This document shows positions 1 to 6,537 of a stretch of 6,852 bases of DNA, in pieces. Numbering within the stretch: position 1 is the stretch's first letter; every line of letters starts with the position of its first letter. The DNA lies in contig CALXSW010000141.1 in the NCBI GenBank assembly GCA_944391255.1, forward strand, positions 1 through 6,852, written 5' to 3'. A program made the translations under genes and the position numbers. The notes beneath the pieces are model-generated. The model saw only the letters and a program-made list of their open reading frames with translations, was not told the origin of the DNA and searched no databases. The DNA comes from an uncultured Clostridia bacterium. GTDB taxonomy: Bacteria > Bacillota > Clostridia > UBA1381.

Positions 1-2932
1 CAACACCGCCGAAGCCGATATCGTATGCCCAACCATCACCACCGAAGATCCAACATGACTTCTTTGACAAGTATTCCTTATCAGCAAGAACATCCTTAGC
101 TTCCTGTGAATTGATGTTTGCGATAGCCTTGATAAGCTCATCAGCTGCAACCTTGTTTGCTGCGCCCTGTTCCTTTGTTTCCATGAACTTATCAAACGCC
201 GGCTTAACTTCCGGATTAGCTTCAGCAACCTTTGCAGCCTTTTCAATGTTTGTAGCTCTCAATGTTTCCTGAGCTATATACATACCAAGACCGAATTCAG
301 CGTTATCTTCAAACAATGAGTTAGCCCATGCAGGACCTTCACCCTTAGCGTTTGTTGTATAAGGAGCTGATGGACATGAAGCACCCCAAATCGATGAACA
401 GCCTGTAGCGTTAGCGATGAACATTCTGTCACCGAAGAGCTGTGTAACGAGCTTAGCATAAGGTGTTTCACCACAGCCTGCGCAAGCGCCTGAGAATTCA
501 AGATAAGGCATCTTGAACTGTGAACCCTTGACCTTTGACGGTGGGAACTTGTCAAGAACTGCCTGCTTCTCGCCAAGATCTGCAGCGTAATCGAAATACT
601 TCTGCTGATCAAGCTGGCTGTCAAGCATGTTCATTTCAAGAGTTGTGTTCTTCATGTTACCAGGACATGTCTTAGCACATGCGCCGCAGCCTGTACAGTC
701 AAGAACTGAGATAGCCATTGTGTAGTACAAACCGTCAAGCATCTTTGCTTCTGTGTACTTGATACCCTCTGGAGCATTGTCAAGCTCTTCCTTAGTGAGA
801 ACAACCGGACGGATACAAGCGTGAGGACATACCATTGAACACTGACCGCACTGGATACATGTTTCAGGATTCCATGTAGGAACCTTAACAGCGATACCTC
901 TCTTTTCAAATGCAGCTGAACCAAGAGGAACTTCACCTGTCTGATACTTTGTGAATGCTGAAACAGGAAGCTTTGAGCCTGCAAAAGCGTTTATAGGAAC
1001 GAGAATGTTGTTTACATAATCGATAAGCTCGCCTTCACCATCATGCTTAACAGCGATATCTTCATATTCGCAGTTCTTCCAGCTTTCAGGAACTTCTACC
1101 TTAACTATCTGCTCTGCACCGGCATCGATAGCGTCGTAGTTCATCTTAACGATGTCATCGCCCTTCTTAGCATATGACTTCTTAGCAGCTTCCTTCATGT
1201 ACTTGATAGCGTCATCCTTTGGAATGATGTCTGCCAATGTGAAGAATGCTGACTGCAATACTGTATTGATTCTGTTTCCAAGTCCGATCTCAAGACCGAT
1301 CTTAACACCGTCTATTGTATAGAACTGGATATCGTTATCAGCGATATACTTCTTTACCTGTCCTGGGAGGTTAGCGTCAAGCTCTTCACCTGTCCATGAG
1401 CAGTTCAAAAGGAATACGCCGCCTGGCTTAATGTCTGATACCATGTCATACTGATGAACATATGATGCCTTATGACATGCGACAAAGTCAGCCTTGTTTA
1501 TAAGATATGTTGATGTTATCGGTGCGTTGCCGAAACGGAGATGTGAACATGTAAGACCGCCTGACTTCTTTGAGTCGTAGTCGAAATATGCCTGTACATT
1601 CATATCTGTGTGGTCACCGATGATCTTTACTGAGTTCTTGTTAGCACCTACAGTACCGTCTGCGCCAAGTCCCCAGAACTTACAGCTCTTGATACCTGCA
1701 GGAGTTGTGTCAGGGTTCTCGTCAAGCGGAAGTGACAAGCCTGTCACATCGTCTACGATACCTACTGTGAAGTGCTTCTTTTCTGTGTTCTTGAATGCAG
1801 CTATGATGCATGCAGGAGTTGTGTCCTTTGACGCAAGACCGTAACGGCCGGCATAAACATCTATACCCTCAAGTCTGCCTGCTTCCTGAAGAGCTGATAC
1901 AACATCAAGATAAAGCGGCTCGCCTATAGCGCCCGGTTCCTTTGTTCTGTCAAGAACTGTGATCTTCTTAACTGTTGCAGGGATCGCCTCTACAAAGTTC
2001 TTTACGCTGAATGGTCTGTAAAGTCTTACGCAGATATAACCTACCTTTGAACCGTTTGCGTTCAAATAATCAACAGTTTCCTTGATAGTGTCGCAGACAC
2101 TGCCCATTGCAACGATTATCTGATCAGCGTCTTCCGCGCCATAGTAGTTAAACAACTTGTAGTTTGTGCCGATCTTAGCGTTTACCTTATCCATGTATTC
2201 CTGTGTCTTTTCAGGAACTGCGAGATATGCTGAGTTTGAAGCTTCTCTTGCCTGGAAAAATACGTCGCCATTCTGAGCTGTACCTCTCTGTGCCGGATGC
2301 TCTGGGTTCAATGATGAATGTCTCCATTCGTTAAGCTTGTCCCAGTTTACCATTTCAGCGAGATCAGCGAAATCCCAGCATGCTACCTTCTGATATTCAT
2401 GTGATGTTCTGAAACCATCAAAGAAGTGAAGGAATGGGATCCTTGCGTCGATAGTTGTAAGATGCGCAACTGCTCCGAGATCCATTGCTTCCTGTGGATT
2501 TGTTGAAGCGAGCATAGCAAAACCTGTCTGACGGCATGCCATTACGTCGCTGTGGTCACCAAAGATCGAAAGAGCGTGTGATGCGATACATCTTGCAGAT
2601 ACGTTGAATACGCAAGGGAGCTGCTCACCGGCGATCTTATACATATTCGGGATCATGAGCAAAAGGCCCTGTGAAGCCGTGTATGTAGTTGTAAGAGCGC
2701 CTGCTGTAAGCGAACCGTGAACCGCGCCTGCTGCGCCGGCCTCAGACTGCATCTCAACAACGTTTACTGTGTTGCCGAAAATGTTTTTTTTTTTTTTAGC
2801 TGCCCACTCATCTGTTACTTCTGCCATTGTTGATGACGGAGTAATCGGATAGATAGCAGCAACATCCGTAAATGCGTATGAAGCATAAGCGGCAGCGTTG
2901 TTACCATCCATGGTTTTCATTTTTCTTGCCAT
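1..2932 (-). CDS. nifJ: Pyruvate:ferredoxin (flavodoxin) oxidoreductase, N-terminal 977 residues (runs off left edge)
   Basis: Cytoplasmic single-chain enzyme that oxidises pyruvate with CoA to acetyl-CoA and CO2, passing two electrons to ferredoxin or flavodoxin. The frame is open from ATG 2932 to the window edge. Pyruvate-site motif YPITPSS is at residues 28-34 (Thr31), VVEMQSEAGAAG at 58-69 (Glu64, thiamine diphosphate activation) and VSAR at 111-114 (Arg114); Thr31, Glu64 and Arg114 carry the same numbers as in the Desulfovibrio africanus enzyme. A gamma-type domain and an EKR segment follow. Two ferredoxin clusters use Cys692/695/698/702 and Cys746/749/752/756. Proximal-cluster Cys817, Cys820 and Cys845 are present; the fourth would lie outside. 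The sequence stops just after the TPP motif GDGWAYDIG (965-973). Family length is about 1170-1180, so roughly 200 residues are missing only because the window ends. Start chosen from AGGAGG nine bases upstream and the family-typical N-terminus. Lysine is almost always AAG, except at the N-terminus and in an A14 run. Confidence 0.97.
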   Translation of the reverse strand, partial: MARKMKTMDGNNAAAYASYAFTDVAAIYPITPSSTMAEVTDEWAAKKKKNIFGNTVNVVEMQSEAGAAGAVHGSLTAGALTTTYTASQGLLLMIPNMYKIAGEQLPCVFNVSARCIASHALSIFGDHSDVMACRQTGFAMLASTNPQEAMDLGAVAHLTTIDARIPFLHFFDGFRTSHEYQKVACWDFADLAEMVNWDKLNEWRHSSLNPEHPAQRGTAQNGDVFFQAREASNSAYLAVPEKTQEYMDKVNAKIGTNYKLFNYYGAEDADQIIVAMGSVCDTIKETVDYLNANGSKVGYICVRLYRPFSVKNFVEAIPATVKKITVLDRTKEPGAIGEPLYLDVVSALQEAGRLEGIDVYAGRYGLASKDTTPACIIAAFKNTEKKHFTVGIVDDVTGLSLPLDENPDTTPAGIKSCKFWGLGADGTVGANKNSVKIIGDHTDMNVQAYFDYDSKKSGGLTCSHLRFGNAPITSTYLINKADFVACHKASYVHQYDMVSDIKPGGVFLLNCSWTGEELDANLPGQVKKYIADNDIQFYTIDGVKIGLEIGLGNRINTVLQSAFFTLADIIPKDDAIKYMKEAAKKSYAKKGDDIVKMNYDAIDAGAEQIVKVEVPESWKNCEYEDIAVKHDGEGELIDYVNNILVPINAFAGSKLPVSAFTKYQTGEVPLGSAAFEKRGIAVKVPTWNPETCIQCGQCSMVCPHACIRPVVLTKEELDNAPEGIKYTEAKMLDGLYYTMAISVLDCTGCGACAKTCPGNMKNTTLEMNMLDSQLDQQKYFDYAADLGEKQAVLDKFPPSKVKGSQFKMPYLEFSGACAGCGETPYAKLVTQLFGDRMFIANATGCSSIWGASCPSAPYTTNAKGEGPAWANSLFEDNAEFGLGMYIAQETLRATNIEKAAKVAEANPEVKPAFDKFMETKEQGAANKVAADELIKAIANINSQEAKDVLADKEYLSKKSCWIFGGDGWAYDIGFGGV
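2784..2797 (-). repeat. A14 homopolymer inside nifJ (T14 on the plus strand)
   Basis: Fourteen consecutive A on the coding strand form codons 46-49 (four Lys) plus the first two bases of Asn50. The frame is intact on both sides: upstream reads ...TDEWAA and downstream NIFGNTVNVVEMQSEAG, the spacing expected for the family, where this short stretch usually reads like QGRKNIFG. Losing one A would give a stop after residue 55, and gaining one a stop after residue 59. Confidence 0.95.
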
Positions 2933-2941
2933 TTATTTTTT

Positions 2942-2947
2942 CCTCCT
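2942..2947 (-). promoter_or_regulatory. nifJ ribosome binding site
   Basis: AGGAGG on the minus strand, inside TAGGAGGA, with nine bases to the ATG at 2932. It decides between this start and the in-frame ATGs at codons 5 and 8. A7 and T7 runs just upstream could form a weak A-T hairpin beside the site. Confidence 0.9.
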
Positions 2948-3030
2948 AAAAAAATTTGCACTTTTTTTATGCACAAGGCATTTTTTCCCACTGTCAGCCT
3001 TAGCCGGCATATGGTCTATACATTACTCAT

Positions 3031-3059
3031 ATCATAACATTTTTTCACAAAAAAATCAA
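3031..3059 (-). promoter_or_regulatory. nifJ promoter (extended -10, sigma-A type)
   Basis: On the minus strand TTGATT (3059-3054) is followed by a 17-base spacer and TATGAT (3036-3031), with a TGT extended -10 directly before it. Start of transcription would be near 3024, giving a leader of about 90 bases to the nifJ start. The A/T-rich DNA upstream could act as an UP-type element. This is the only good promoter match close to nifJ. Confidence 0.75.
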
Positions 3060-3089
3060 GTGTTTCAGCGAATTTTTTATATTTTCTAT

Positions 3090-3311
3090 TCATTTTTCTT
3101 TATTTTCCATTGCCAGTTTCAATTTTTTCTCAATTTTACCACATAATGCGCCCATTCTGACTGTTCCGCGTGACAAACAAACAAGATATTGTGGTGTCAG
3201 CGGTATTCCGGAGCTTATATGGATCATGATCATCCAATTCAATATCGAGCTTAAAATACTTAGCATTATATCGGCTGCTATCAGCCTGAAAAGAGGCGTA
3301 ATTATATGCAT
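3090..3311 (-). CDS. Possible small single-pass membrane protein, 73 residues, unrecognised
   Basis: ATG at 3311 is preceded by GGGAG (3323-3319) with seven bases of spacing, and a promoter-like pair lies 45-75 bases upstream. The product begins MHIITPLFRLIAADIMLS; a hydrophobic stretch covers roughly residues 5-32 and the C-terminus is basic (KIEKKLK...NKEK). It ends at TGA 3092-3090, about 30 bases before the -35 of the nifJ promoter, with no terminator between, so a transcript could continue into nifJ. I do not recognise it. A second frame over the same bases (3327-3136, GTG start, 63 residues, beginning MWEIFYAYNYASF) has more protein-like composition but no well-spaced ribosome site. The stretch may therefore be a decayed gene or plain leader DNA. 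Confidence 0.3.
   Translation of the reverse strand: MHIITPLFRLIAADIMLSILSSILNWMIMIHISSGIPLTPQYLVCLSRGTVRMGALCGKIEKKLKLAMENKEK
3179..3194. promoter_or_regulatory. Distal NrdR-like box
   Basis: AAACAAGATATTGTGG matches the NrdR consensus ACACAATATATTGTGT at 13 of 16 positions and shares the 13-mer ACAAGATATTGTG exactly with the best box before nrdD. It lies 349 bases upstream of that box, about 120 bases upstream of the nifJ -35, and inside the possible small minus-strand gene. No plus-strand promoter is visible next to it. Confidence 0.4.
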
Positions 3312-3340
3312 AAAAAATCTCCCACACCTTTTATTTTTTT

Positions 3341-3352
3341 GCCGCGCGCGGC
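3341..3352. repeat. 12-base GC palindrome GCCGCGCGCGGC
   Basis: A perfect palindrome in otherwise A/T-rich intergenic DNA. It sits where the minus-strand promoter at 3355-3384 would start transcription (about 3348). The T run lies on its plus-strand left side, so it is followed by A on the minus strand and by no T run on the plus strand. It is therefore not a Rho-independent terminator in either direction. An operator or the 5' end hairpin of a transcript is possible. Confidence 0.6.
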
Positions 3353-3354
3353 AC

Positions 3355-3384
3355 ATTATATATTATGCGCAGCGCTGATGTGAA
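3355..3384 (-). promoter_or_regulatory. Candidate promoter for the small minus-strand gene
   Basis: TTCACA (3384-3379, five of six to consensus), an 18-base spacer and TATAAT (3360-3355, perfect) on the minus strand. The spacer holds the palindrome CAGCGCTG (3370-3377), and the start region holds the GC palindrome at 3341-3352. From 3385 to 3482 I see only A/T-rich sequence without a supported feature. Confidence 0.5.
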
Positions 3385-3482
3385 ATAAACATTAAATATC
3401 ATTATATTGCCGCCGCTCCCCATCAGGATCGGGACGCTGACATAAAAATGCAAAAAAATAAATTACTATCCCAAAAAAAGAC

Positions 3483-3511
3483 TTGACAATTTCTTCTTGT
3501 GGTAGTATAAT
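3483..3511 (+). promoter_or_regulatory. nrdD promoter P1, perfect sigma-A consensus
   Basis: TTGACA (3483-3488), 17-base spacer, TATAAT (3506-3511): every consensus base and the optimal spacing. Transcription would start near 3518, giving a leader of about 239 bases to nrdD. A promoter this strong usually needs repression, and NrdR box 1 lies at about +11 to +26. A second perfect TTGACA at 3545-3550 directly follows box 1 but has only a poor -10 (TACAAG, 19-base spacer). Confidence 0.88.
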
Positions 3512-3527
3512 ACAATTCATACAGCAA

Positions 3528-3543
3528 ACACAAGATATTGTGT
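3528..3543. promoter_or_regulatory. NrdR box 1
   Basis: ACACAAGATATTGTGT matches the palindromic NrdR consensus ACACAATATATTGTGT at 15 of 16 positions, the only change being T to G at position 7. NrdR is the ATP-cone, zinc-ribbon repressor of ribonucleotide reductase genes. The site lies just downstream of the P1 start, and the gene it precedes is a ribonucleotide reductase. Confidence 0.85.
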
Positions 3544-3568
3544 CTTGACAACAAAAGAAAAACACACG

Positions 3569-3584
3569 GTACAAGATACAGACA
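3569..3584. promoter_or_regulatory. NrdR box 2 (weak)
   Basis: GTACAAGATACAGACA keeps 8 of the 10 core positions of the NrdR consensus but has poor outer arms. It begins 41 bases after box 1, close to four helical turns, so both could be bound on one face. The shared 8-mer ACAAGATA occurs in both boxes. Confidence 0.5.
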
Positions 3585-3646
3585 CCCAACTTTGCATTTT
3601 ACATCTTTTTATTTGACCGTTACGCGGTTTTTGTAGTTTTATGTGT

Positions 3647-3675
3647 TTTGCAGTATCTATATATTGTGTTATAAA
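3647..3675 (+). promoter_or_regulatory. nrdD candidate promoter P2
   Basis: TTTGCA (3647-3652, four of six), 17-base spacer and TATAAA (3670-3675, five of six). Start would be near 3682, leaving a 75-base leader. The -35 is weak; the case rests on the spacing, the good -10, and the NrdR box that exactly fills the spacer. Confidence 0.5.
3654..3669. promoter_or_regulatory. NrdR box 3, within the P2 spacer
   Basis: TATCTATATATTGTGT has a perfect core (CTATATATTG, 10 of 10 to CWATATATWG) and a perfect right arm; the left arm is lost, giving 13 of 16 overall. It lies between the -35 and -10 of P2, so bound NrdR would block polymerase. It begins 126 bases after box 1, twelve turns at 10.5 bases per turn. 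Confidence 0.65.
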
Positions 3676-3681
3676 AATATG

Positions 3682-3708
3682 TTTTGCGGGGCATGCCATA
3701 TCGCAAAA
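3682..3708 (+). other. Stem-loop in the nrdD leader
   Basis: TTTTGCG (3682-3688) pairs with CGCAAAA (3702-3708) around a loop that contains the palindrome GGCATGCC (3690-3697). It would form the very 5' end of a P2 transcript, ending about 38 bases before the ribosome site. It could stabilise the message; no known riboswitch pattern is recognised. Confidence 0.35.
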
Positions 3709-3745
3709 AAAATGCGGCTGCTCATAATATTTAAGAAAGGATTTA

Positions 3746-3751
3746 GAGGTG
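3746..3751 (+). promoter_or_regulatory. nrdD ribosome binding site
   Basis: GAGGTG, complementary to the 16S rRNA tail, with five bases to ATG 3757. It fixes the start here. The frame is open for 38 more codons upstream to 3643, but that stretch overlaps P2 and NrdR box 3 and has no match to the family. Confidence 0.85.
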
Positions 3752-3756
3752 TTTTT

Positions 3757-5868
3757 ATGAAGGTTATAAAAAAAGACGGCACTCTTGAAGATTTTAACGT
3801 TGATAAAGTTGTTGTTGCCGTAAACAAATCAGCATTCCGTGTATTGGTCAAATTCACACCTGAGGAAATAGGCTTTATATGTAAATTCGTAACAAACGAG
3901 GCAAGCAAGCACGAGAATATTCCTATCGCAGAAATGCACAACATGGTAGAGGGCGCTCTCGAAAAAGTAAACCCAAAGGTCGCAAAGAGCTATCGCGATT
4001 ACAGAAACTATAAGCAGGATTTCGTTCAGATGCTCGATGAAGTATATAAAAAGAGCCAGTCTATAATGTATATCGGCGACAAGGAAAACTCTAATACAGA
4101 TTCGGCTCTCGTTTCAACTAAGAGAAGCCTTATTTTTAACCAGCTGAACAAAGAGCTTTACAAAAAATTCTTCCTCACCACAGAGGAATTACAGGCTATA
4201 CGCGATGGATATATCTACATACATGATATGAGCGCGCGCCGTGATACGATGAACTGCTGTCTTTTTGACGTTGCAAACGTGCTTAAGGGCGGTTTTGAAA
4301 TGGGAAATCTCTGGTACAACGAGCCAAAGACGCTTGACACCGCGTTTGACGTTATAGGAGATATCGTCCTCAGCGCCGCTTCACAGCAGTACGGCGGCTT
4401 CACGGTTCCTTCAGCTGAGCTTATCCTTGAGCCTTACGCTGAAAAATCATATAAGAAATATAAGAAAAAATATCTCAGCTTAGGTCTTAGCGATGAAAAA
4501 GCTGAGGAGCTTACAATAGCAGATATAGAGCGTGATTTCGAACAGGGCTTCCAGGGCTGGGAATACAAGTTCAATTCAGTTTCATCAAGCCGCGGCGATT
4601 ATCCGTTCATCACTGTAACAGCCGGAACAGGCACAGGCAGATTTGCAAGAATGTGCACAAAGATAATGTTCAAGGTTCGTCAGGAAGGTCAGGGCAAGCC
4701 GGGATACAAAAAGCCGGTTCTCTTCCCTAAACTCGTATTCCTCTATGACGAAAATCTCCACGGACCGGGCGGAGAGCTTGAAGACGTTTTCGAGGCCGGC
4801 ATAGAATGCTCGTCAAAGACGATGTATCCCGACTGGCTTTCGCTTACAGGTGACGGATATGTTCCGTCAATATATAAGAAATACGGAAAGATCATTTCAC
4901 CTATGGGCTGCCGCGCATTCCTTTCGCCTTATTTTGAAAGAGGCGGGCTTGAGCCGGCAGACGAAAATGACACACCTGTATTCGTAGGACGTTTTAACAT
5001 CGGCGCTATATCGCTCCACCTGCCTATGATACTTGCAAAATCAAGACAGGAATCGAAAAACTTCTATGATGTTCTTGACTATTACCTTGAGCTTATAAGA
5101 CAGCTCCACAAGCGCACATACGATTATCTCGGCGAAATGCGCGCCTCAACAAATCCGCTCGCATACTGCGAGGGCGGTTTCTACGGCGGACATCTCGGAA
5201 TACACGACAAGATAAAGCCGCTTCTTAAGGCCGCGACAGCGTCATTCGGAATAACCGCGTTTAATGAGCTTCAGCAGCTCTACAACAAGAAGTCACTTTA
5301 TGAGGACGGAAACTTTGCTCTTGAAGTGCTTAAGCATATAAATGACAAGGTCAATGAATTTAAAAAGGAAGACCATATACTTTACGCTATATACGGAACT
5401 CCGGCTGAATCACTCTGCGGACTTCAGGTAACACAGTTCAGAGAAAAATACGGTATTATAGAAAACGTTTCCGACAGAGAATACGTTTCAAACAGCTTCC
5501 ACTGCCATGTAACAGAGGATATAACTCCTATACAGAAGCAGGACAGCGAGGGCAGATTCTGGGATCTCTCAAACGGCGGTAAGATACAGTATGTAAAATA
5601 TCCTATAGCGTATAACAAAGAAGCTATAAAAACTCTCGTGCGCCGCGCTATGGCTAAAGGCTACTATGAAGGCGTAAACCTTTCGCTTGCCTACTGCGAT
5701 GACTGCGGCTATCAGGAGCTTGAAATGGACGTATGTCCAAAATGCGGTTCTAAGAACCTAACTAAAATAGAGAGAATGAACGGATACCTTTCATACTCAA
5801 GAGTTAAGGGTGACACAAGGTTGAATTCCGCAAAAATGGCAGAAATTGCGGAAAGGAAGAGCATGTGA
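3757..5868 (+). CDS. nrdD: Anaerobic (class III) ribonucleoside-triphosphate reductase, large catalytic subunit
   Basis: Glycyl radical enzyme of the cytoplasm that reduces ribonucleoside triphosphates to deoxy forms without oxygen. The product is 703 residues (E. coli NrdD is 712). Residues 1 to about 90 form an ATP-cone (starts MKVIKKDGTLEDFNVDKV), the site for dATP/ATP control of overall activity. Active-site cysteines are Cys167, in NCCLFD, and the thiyl-radical Cys385, in MGCRAF, matching E. coli Cys175 and Cys384. Asn414, in GRFNIG, fits the T4 Asn311 position and is compatible with the formate-using subgroup, though not proof. YGTPAESLCGL is also family-typical. The C-terminus has a zinc site (Cys647, Cys650, Cys660, Cys663) and the glycyl loop RMNGYLS, with the radical on Gly676. 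Stop TGA overlaps the nrdG ATG by one base (TGATG), implying translational coupling. Control is by P1/P2 and NrdR boxes upstream. Confidence 0.97.
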   Translation: MKVIKKDGTLEDFNVDKVVVAVNKSAFRVLVKFTPEEIGFICKFVTNEASKHENIPIAEMHNMVEGALEKVNPKVAKSYRDYRNYKQDFVQMLDEVYKKSQSIMYIGDKENSNTDSALVSTKRSLIFNQLNKELYKKFFLTTEELQAIRDGYIYIHDMSARRDTMNCCLFDVANVLKGGFEMGNLWYNEPKTLDTAFDVIGDIVLSAASQQYGGFTVPSAELILEPYAEKSYKKYKKKYLSLGLSDEKAEELTIADIERDFEQGFQGWEYKFNSVSSSRGDYPFITVTAGTGTGRFARMCTKIMFKVRQEGQGKPGYKKPVLFPKLVFLYDENLHGPGGELEDVFEAGIECSSKTMYPDWLSLTGDGYVPSIYKKYGKIISPMGCRAFLSPYFERGGLEPADENDTPVFVGRFNIGAISLHLPMILAKSRQESKNFYDVLDYYLELIRQLHKRTYDYLGEMRASTNPLAYCEGGFYGGHLGIHDKIKPLLKAATASFGITAFNELQQLYNKKSLYEDGNFALEVLKHINDKVNEFKKEDHILYAIYGTPAESLCGLQVTQFREKYGIIENVSDREYVSNSFHCHVTEDITPIQKQDSEGRFWDLSNGGKIQYVKYPIAYNKEAIKTLVRRAMAKGYYEGVNLSLAYCDDCGYQELEMDVCPKCGSKNLTKIERMNGYLSYSRVKGDTRLNSAKMAEIAERKSM

Positions 5869-6356
5869 TGAGATACCACAACATTACTAAGGACGATATG
5901 CTAAACGGCGACGGACTGAGAGTCGTGCTATGGGTAGCAGGCTGCGAACACCACTGCCGCAACTGCCAGAATCCTATAACGTGGGATATAAACGGCGGTA
6001 TCCCCTTTGATGAGGACGCTAAGCAGGAGATCTTTGACGAGCTTGATAAGCCGTATATTTCCGGTATAACGTTTTCGGGCGGCGATCCTCTTCATACAGC
6101 TCACCGCGACGAGGTCGGAGAGCTTATGGCGGAAATAAAAGAAAAATATCCGACAAAAACCATATGGTGCTATACAGGCTATGACTGGCACTCAGTAAAG
6201 AATATAACATATATGAAATATGTGGATATCCTTGTCGACGGAAAATACATAGAAGAACTCAGAAATGTTAATCTGCCATGGAAAGGCAGTTCTAACCAGA
6301 ACGTGATAGACGTTCAGGAAAGCAAAAAATTAAACAGGATCGTATTATACGCTTAA
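5868..6356 (+). CDS. nrdG: Anaerobic ribonucleotide reductase activating enzyme (radical SAM)
   Basis: 162-residue activase that binds NrdD, cleaves S-adenosylmethionine with a [4Fe-4S] cluster and abstracts hydrogen from the NrdD glycine (here Gly676) to create its radical. The cluster motif CxxxCxxC is Cys26, Cys30 and Cys33 (AGCEHHCRNC), the same numbers as in E. coli NrdG. SAM-binding GGD is residues 71-73, in FSGGDPL. Length matches the family (about 155-165). ATG 5868 overlaps the nrdD stop by one base and has GGAAG at 5856-5860, seven bases away. A GTG codon at 5865 would add one Met but leaves poorer spacing. It is the last gene of the nrdDG operon, followed seven bases later by a terminator. 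Activation needs a reduced flavodoxin or ferredoxin, which pyruvate oxidation by NifJ could supply (inference). Confidence 0.96.
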   Translation: MRYHNITKDDMLNGDGLRVVLWVAGCEHHCRNCQNPITWDINGGIPFDEDAKQEIFDELDKPYISGITFSGGDPLHTAHRDEVGELMAEIKEKYPTKTIWCYTGYDWHSVKNITYMKYVDILVDGKYIEELRNVNLPWKGSSNQNVIDVQESKKLNRIVLYA

Positions 6357-6362
6357 TATCTA

Positions 6363-6412
6363 AAAAGGGGCGCTTGCAAAACTCGTTGAAGTTTGCAGCG
6401 CTCCTTTTAATT
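6363..6412 (+). terminator. Rho-independent terminator of nrdDG
   Basis: AAAAGGGGCGCTTGCAAA (6363-6380) pairs with TTTGCAGCGCTCCTTTT (6392-6408) through 17 pairs with one bulged T and one G-U, around an 11-base loop, then AATT. The A/T ends of the stem mirror each other, so it may also work leftwards. It begins seven bases after the nrdG stop. Confidence 0.88.
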
Positions 6413-6492
6413 GCTCTGATATCATTTAAAAAAATACACACGACCACCTATTTTATCGATCAAATTTATAAATATATTTTCCCGAATTTTAT

Positions 6493-6526
6493 AAAAAAAA
6501 CGCGGCAGATATTTTGATCTGCCGCG
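6493..6526 (-). terminator. Rho-independent terminator of the convergent Ser/Gly-repeat gene
   Basis: CGCGGCAGAT (6501-6510) and ATCTGCCGCG (6517-6526) form a perfect 10-pair stem around a 6-base loop. Read on the minus strand it is followed by T8 (6500-6493); the plus-strand side has no T run. It begins 11 bases after the TAA at 6540-6538, so it belongs to the minus-strand gene and faces the nrdDG terminator. Bases 6413-6492 between the two are A/T-rich with no further feature. Confidence 0.88.
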
Positions 6527-6537
6527 ATAGTTAAATT

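Noticed and set aside
274..1844. Frames antisense or shifted within nifJ (274-624, 652-984, 1608-1844)
   Set aside because: They lie entirely inside the long nifJ frame, show no family motifs and have no ribosome sites; they are shadows of strong codon bias.
2784..2797. Frameshift in nifJ caused by the homopolymer
   Set aside because: Translation on both sides is in one frame with family-typical sequence and exact spacing, and residues Thr31, Glu64 and Arg114 keep the numbering of the D. africanus enzyme. The gene is intact as written.
3031..3059. Rex operator in the nifJ promoter
   Set aside because: TTGTGAAA in the spacer resembles one half of a Rex site, but the partner TTTCACAA half is missing (ATGTTATG instead). 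One half-site in A/T-rich DNA is not enough.
2898..3146. Plus-strand 82-codon frame across the nifJ start
   Set aside because: Very Phe-rich product arising from T-rich DNA, antisense to the nifJ start and promoter, with no ribosome site.
3616..3632. Attenuator-like hairpin in the nrdD leader (ACCG / CGGT then T5)
   Set aside because: Only four base pairs in the stem, too weak to support a terminator between P1 and nrdD.
3643..3756. Upstream extension of nrdD by 38 codons
   Set aside because: The extension overlaps P2 and NrdR box 3, has no ribosome site and does not resemble NrdD. GAGGTG before ATG 3757 and the ATP-cone N-terminus support the later start.
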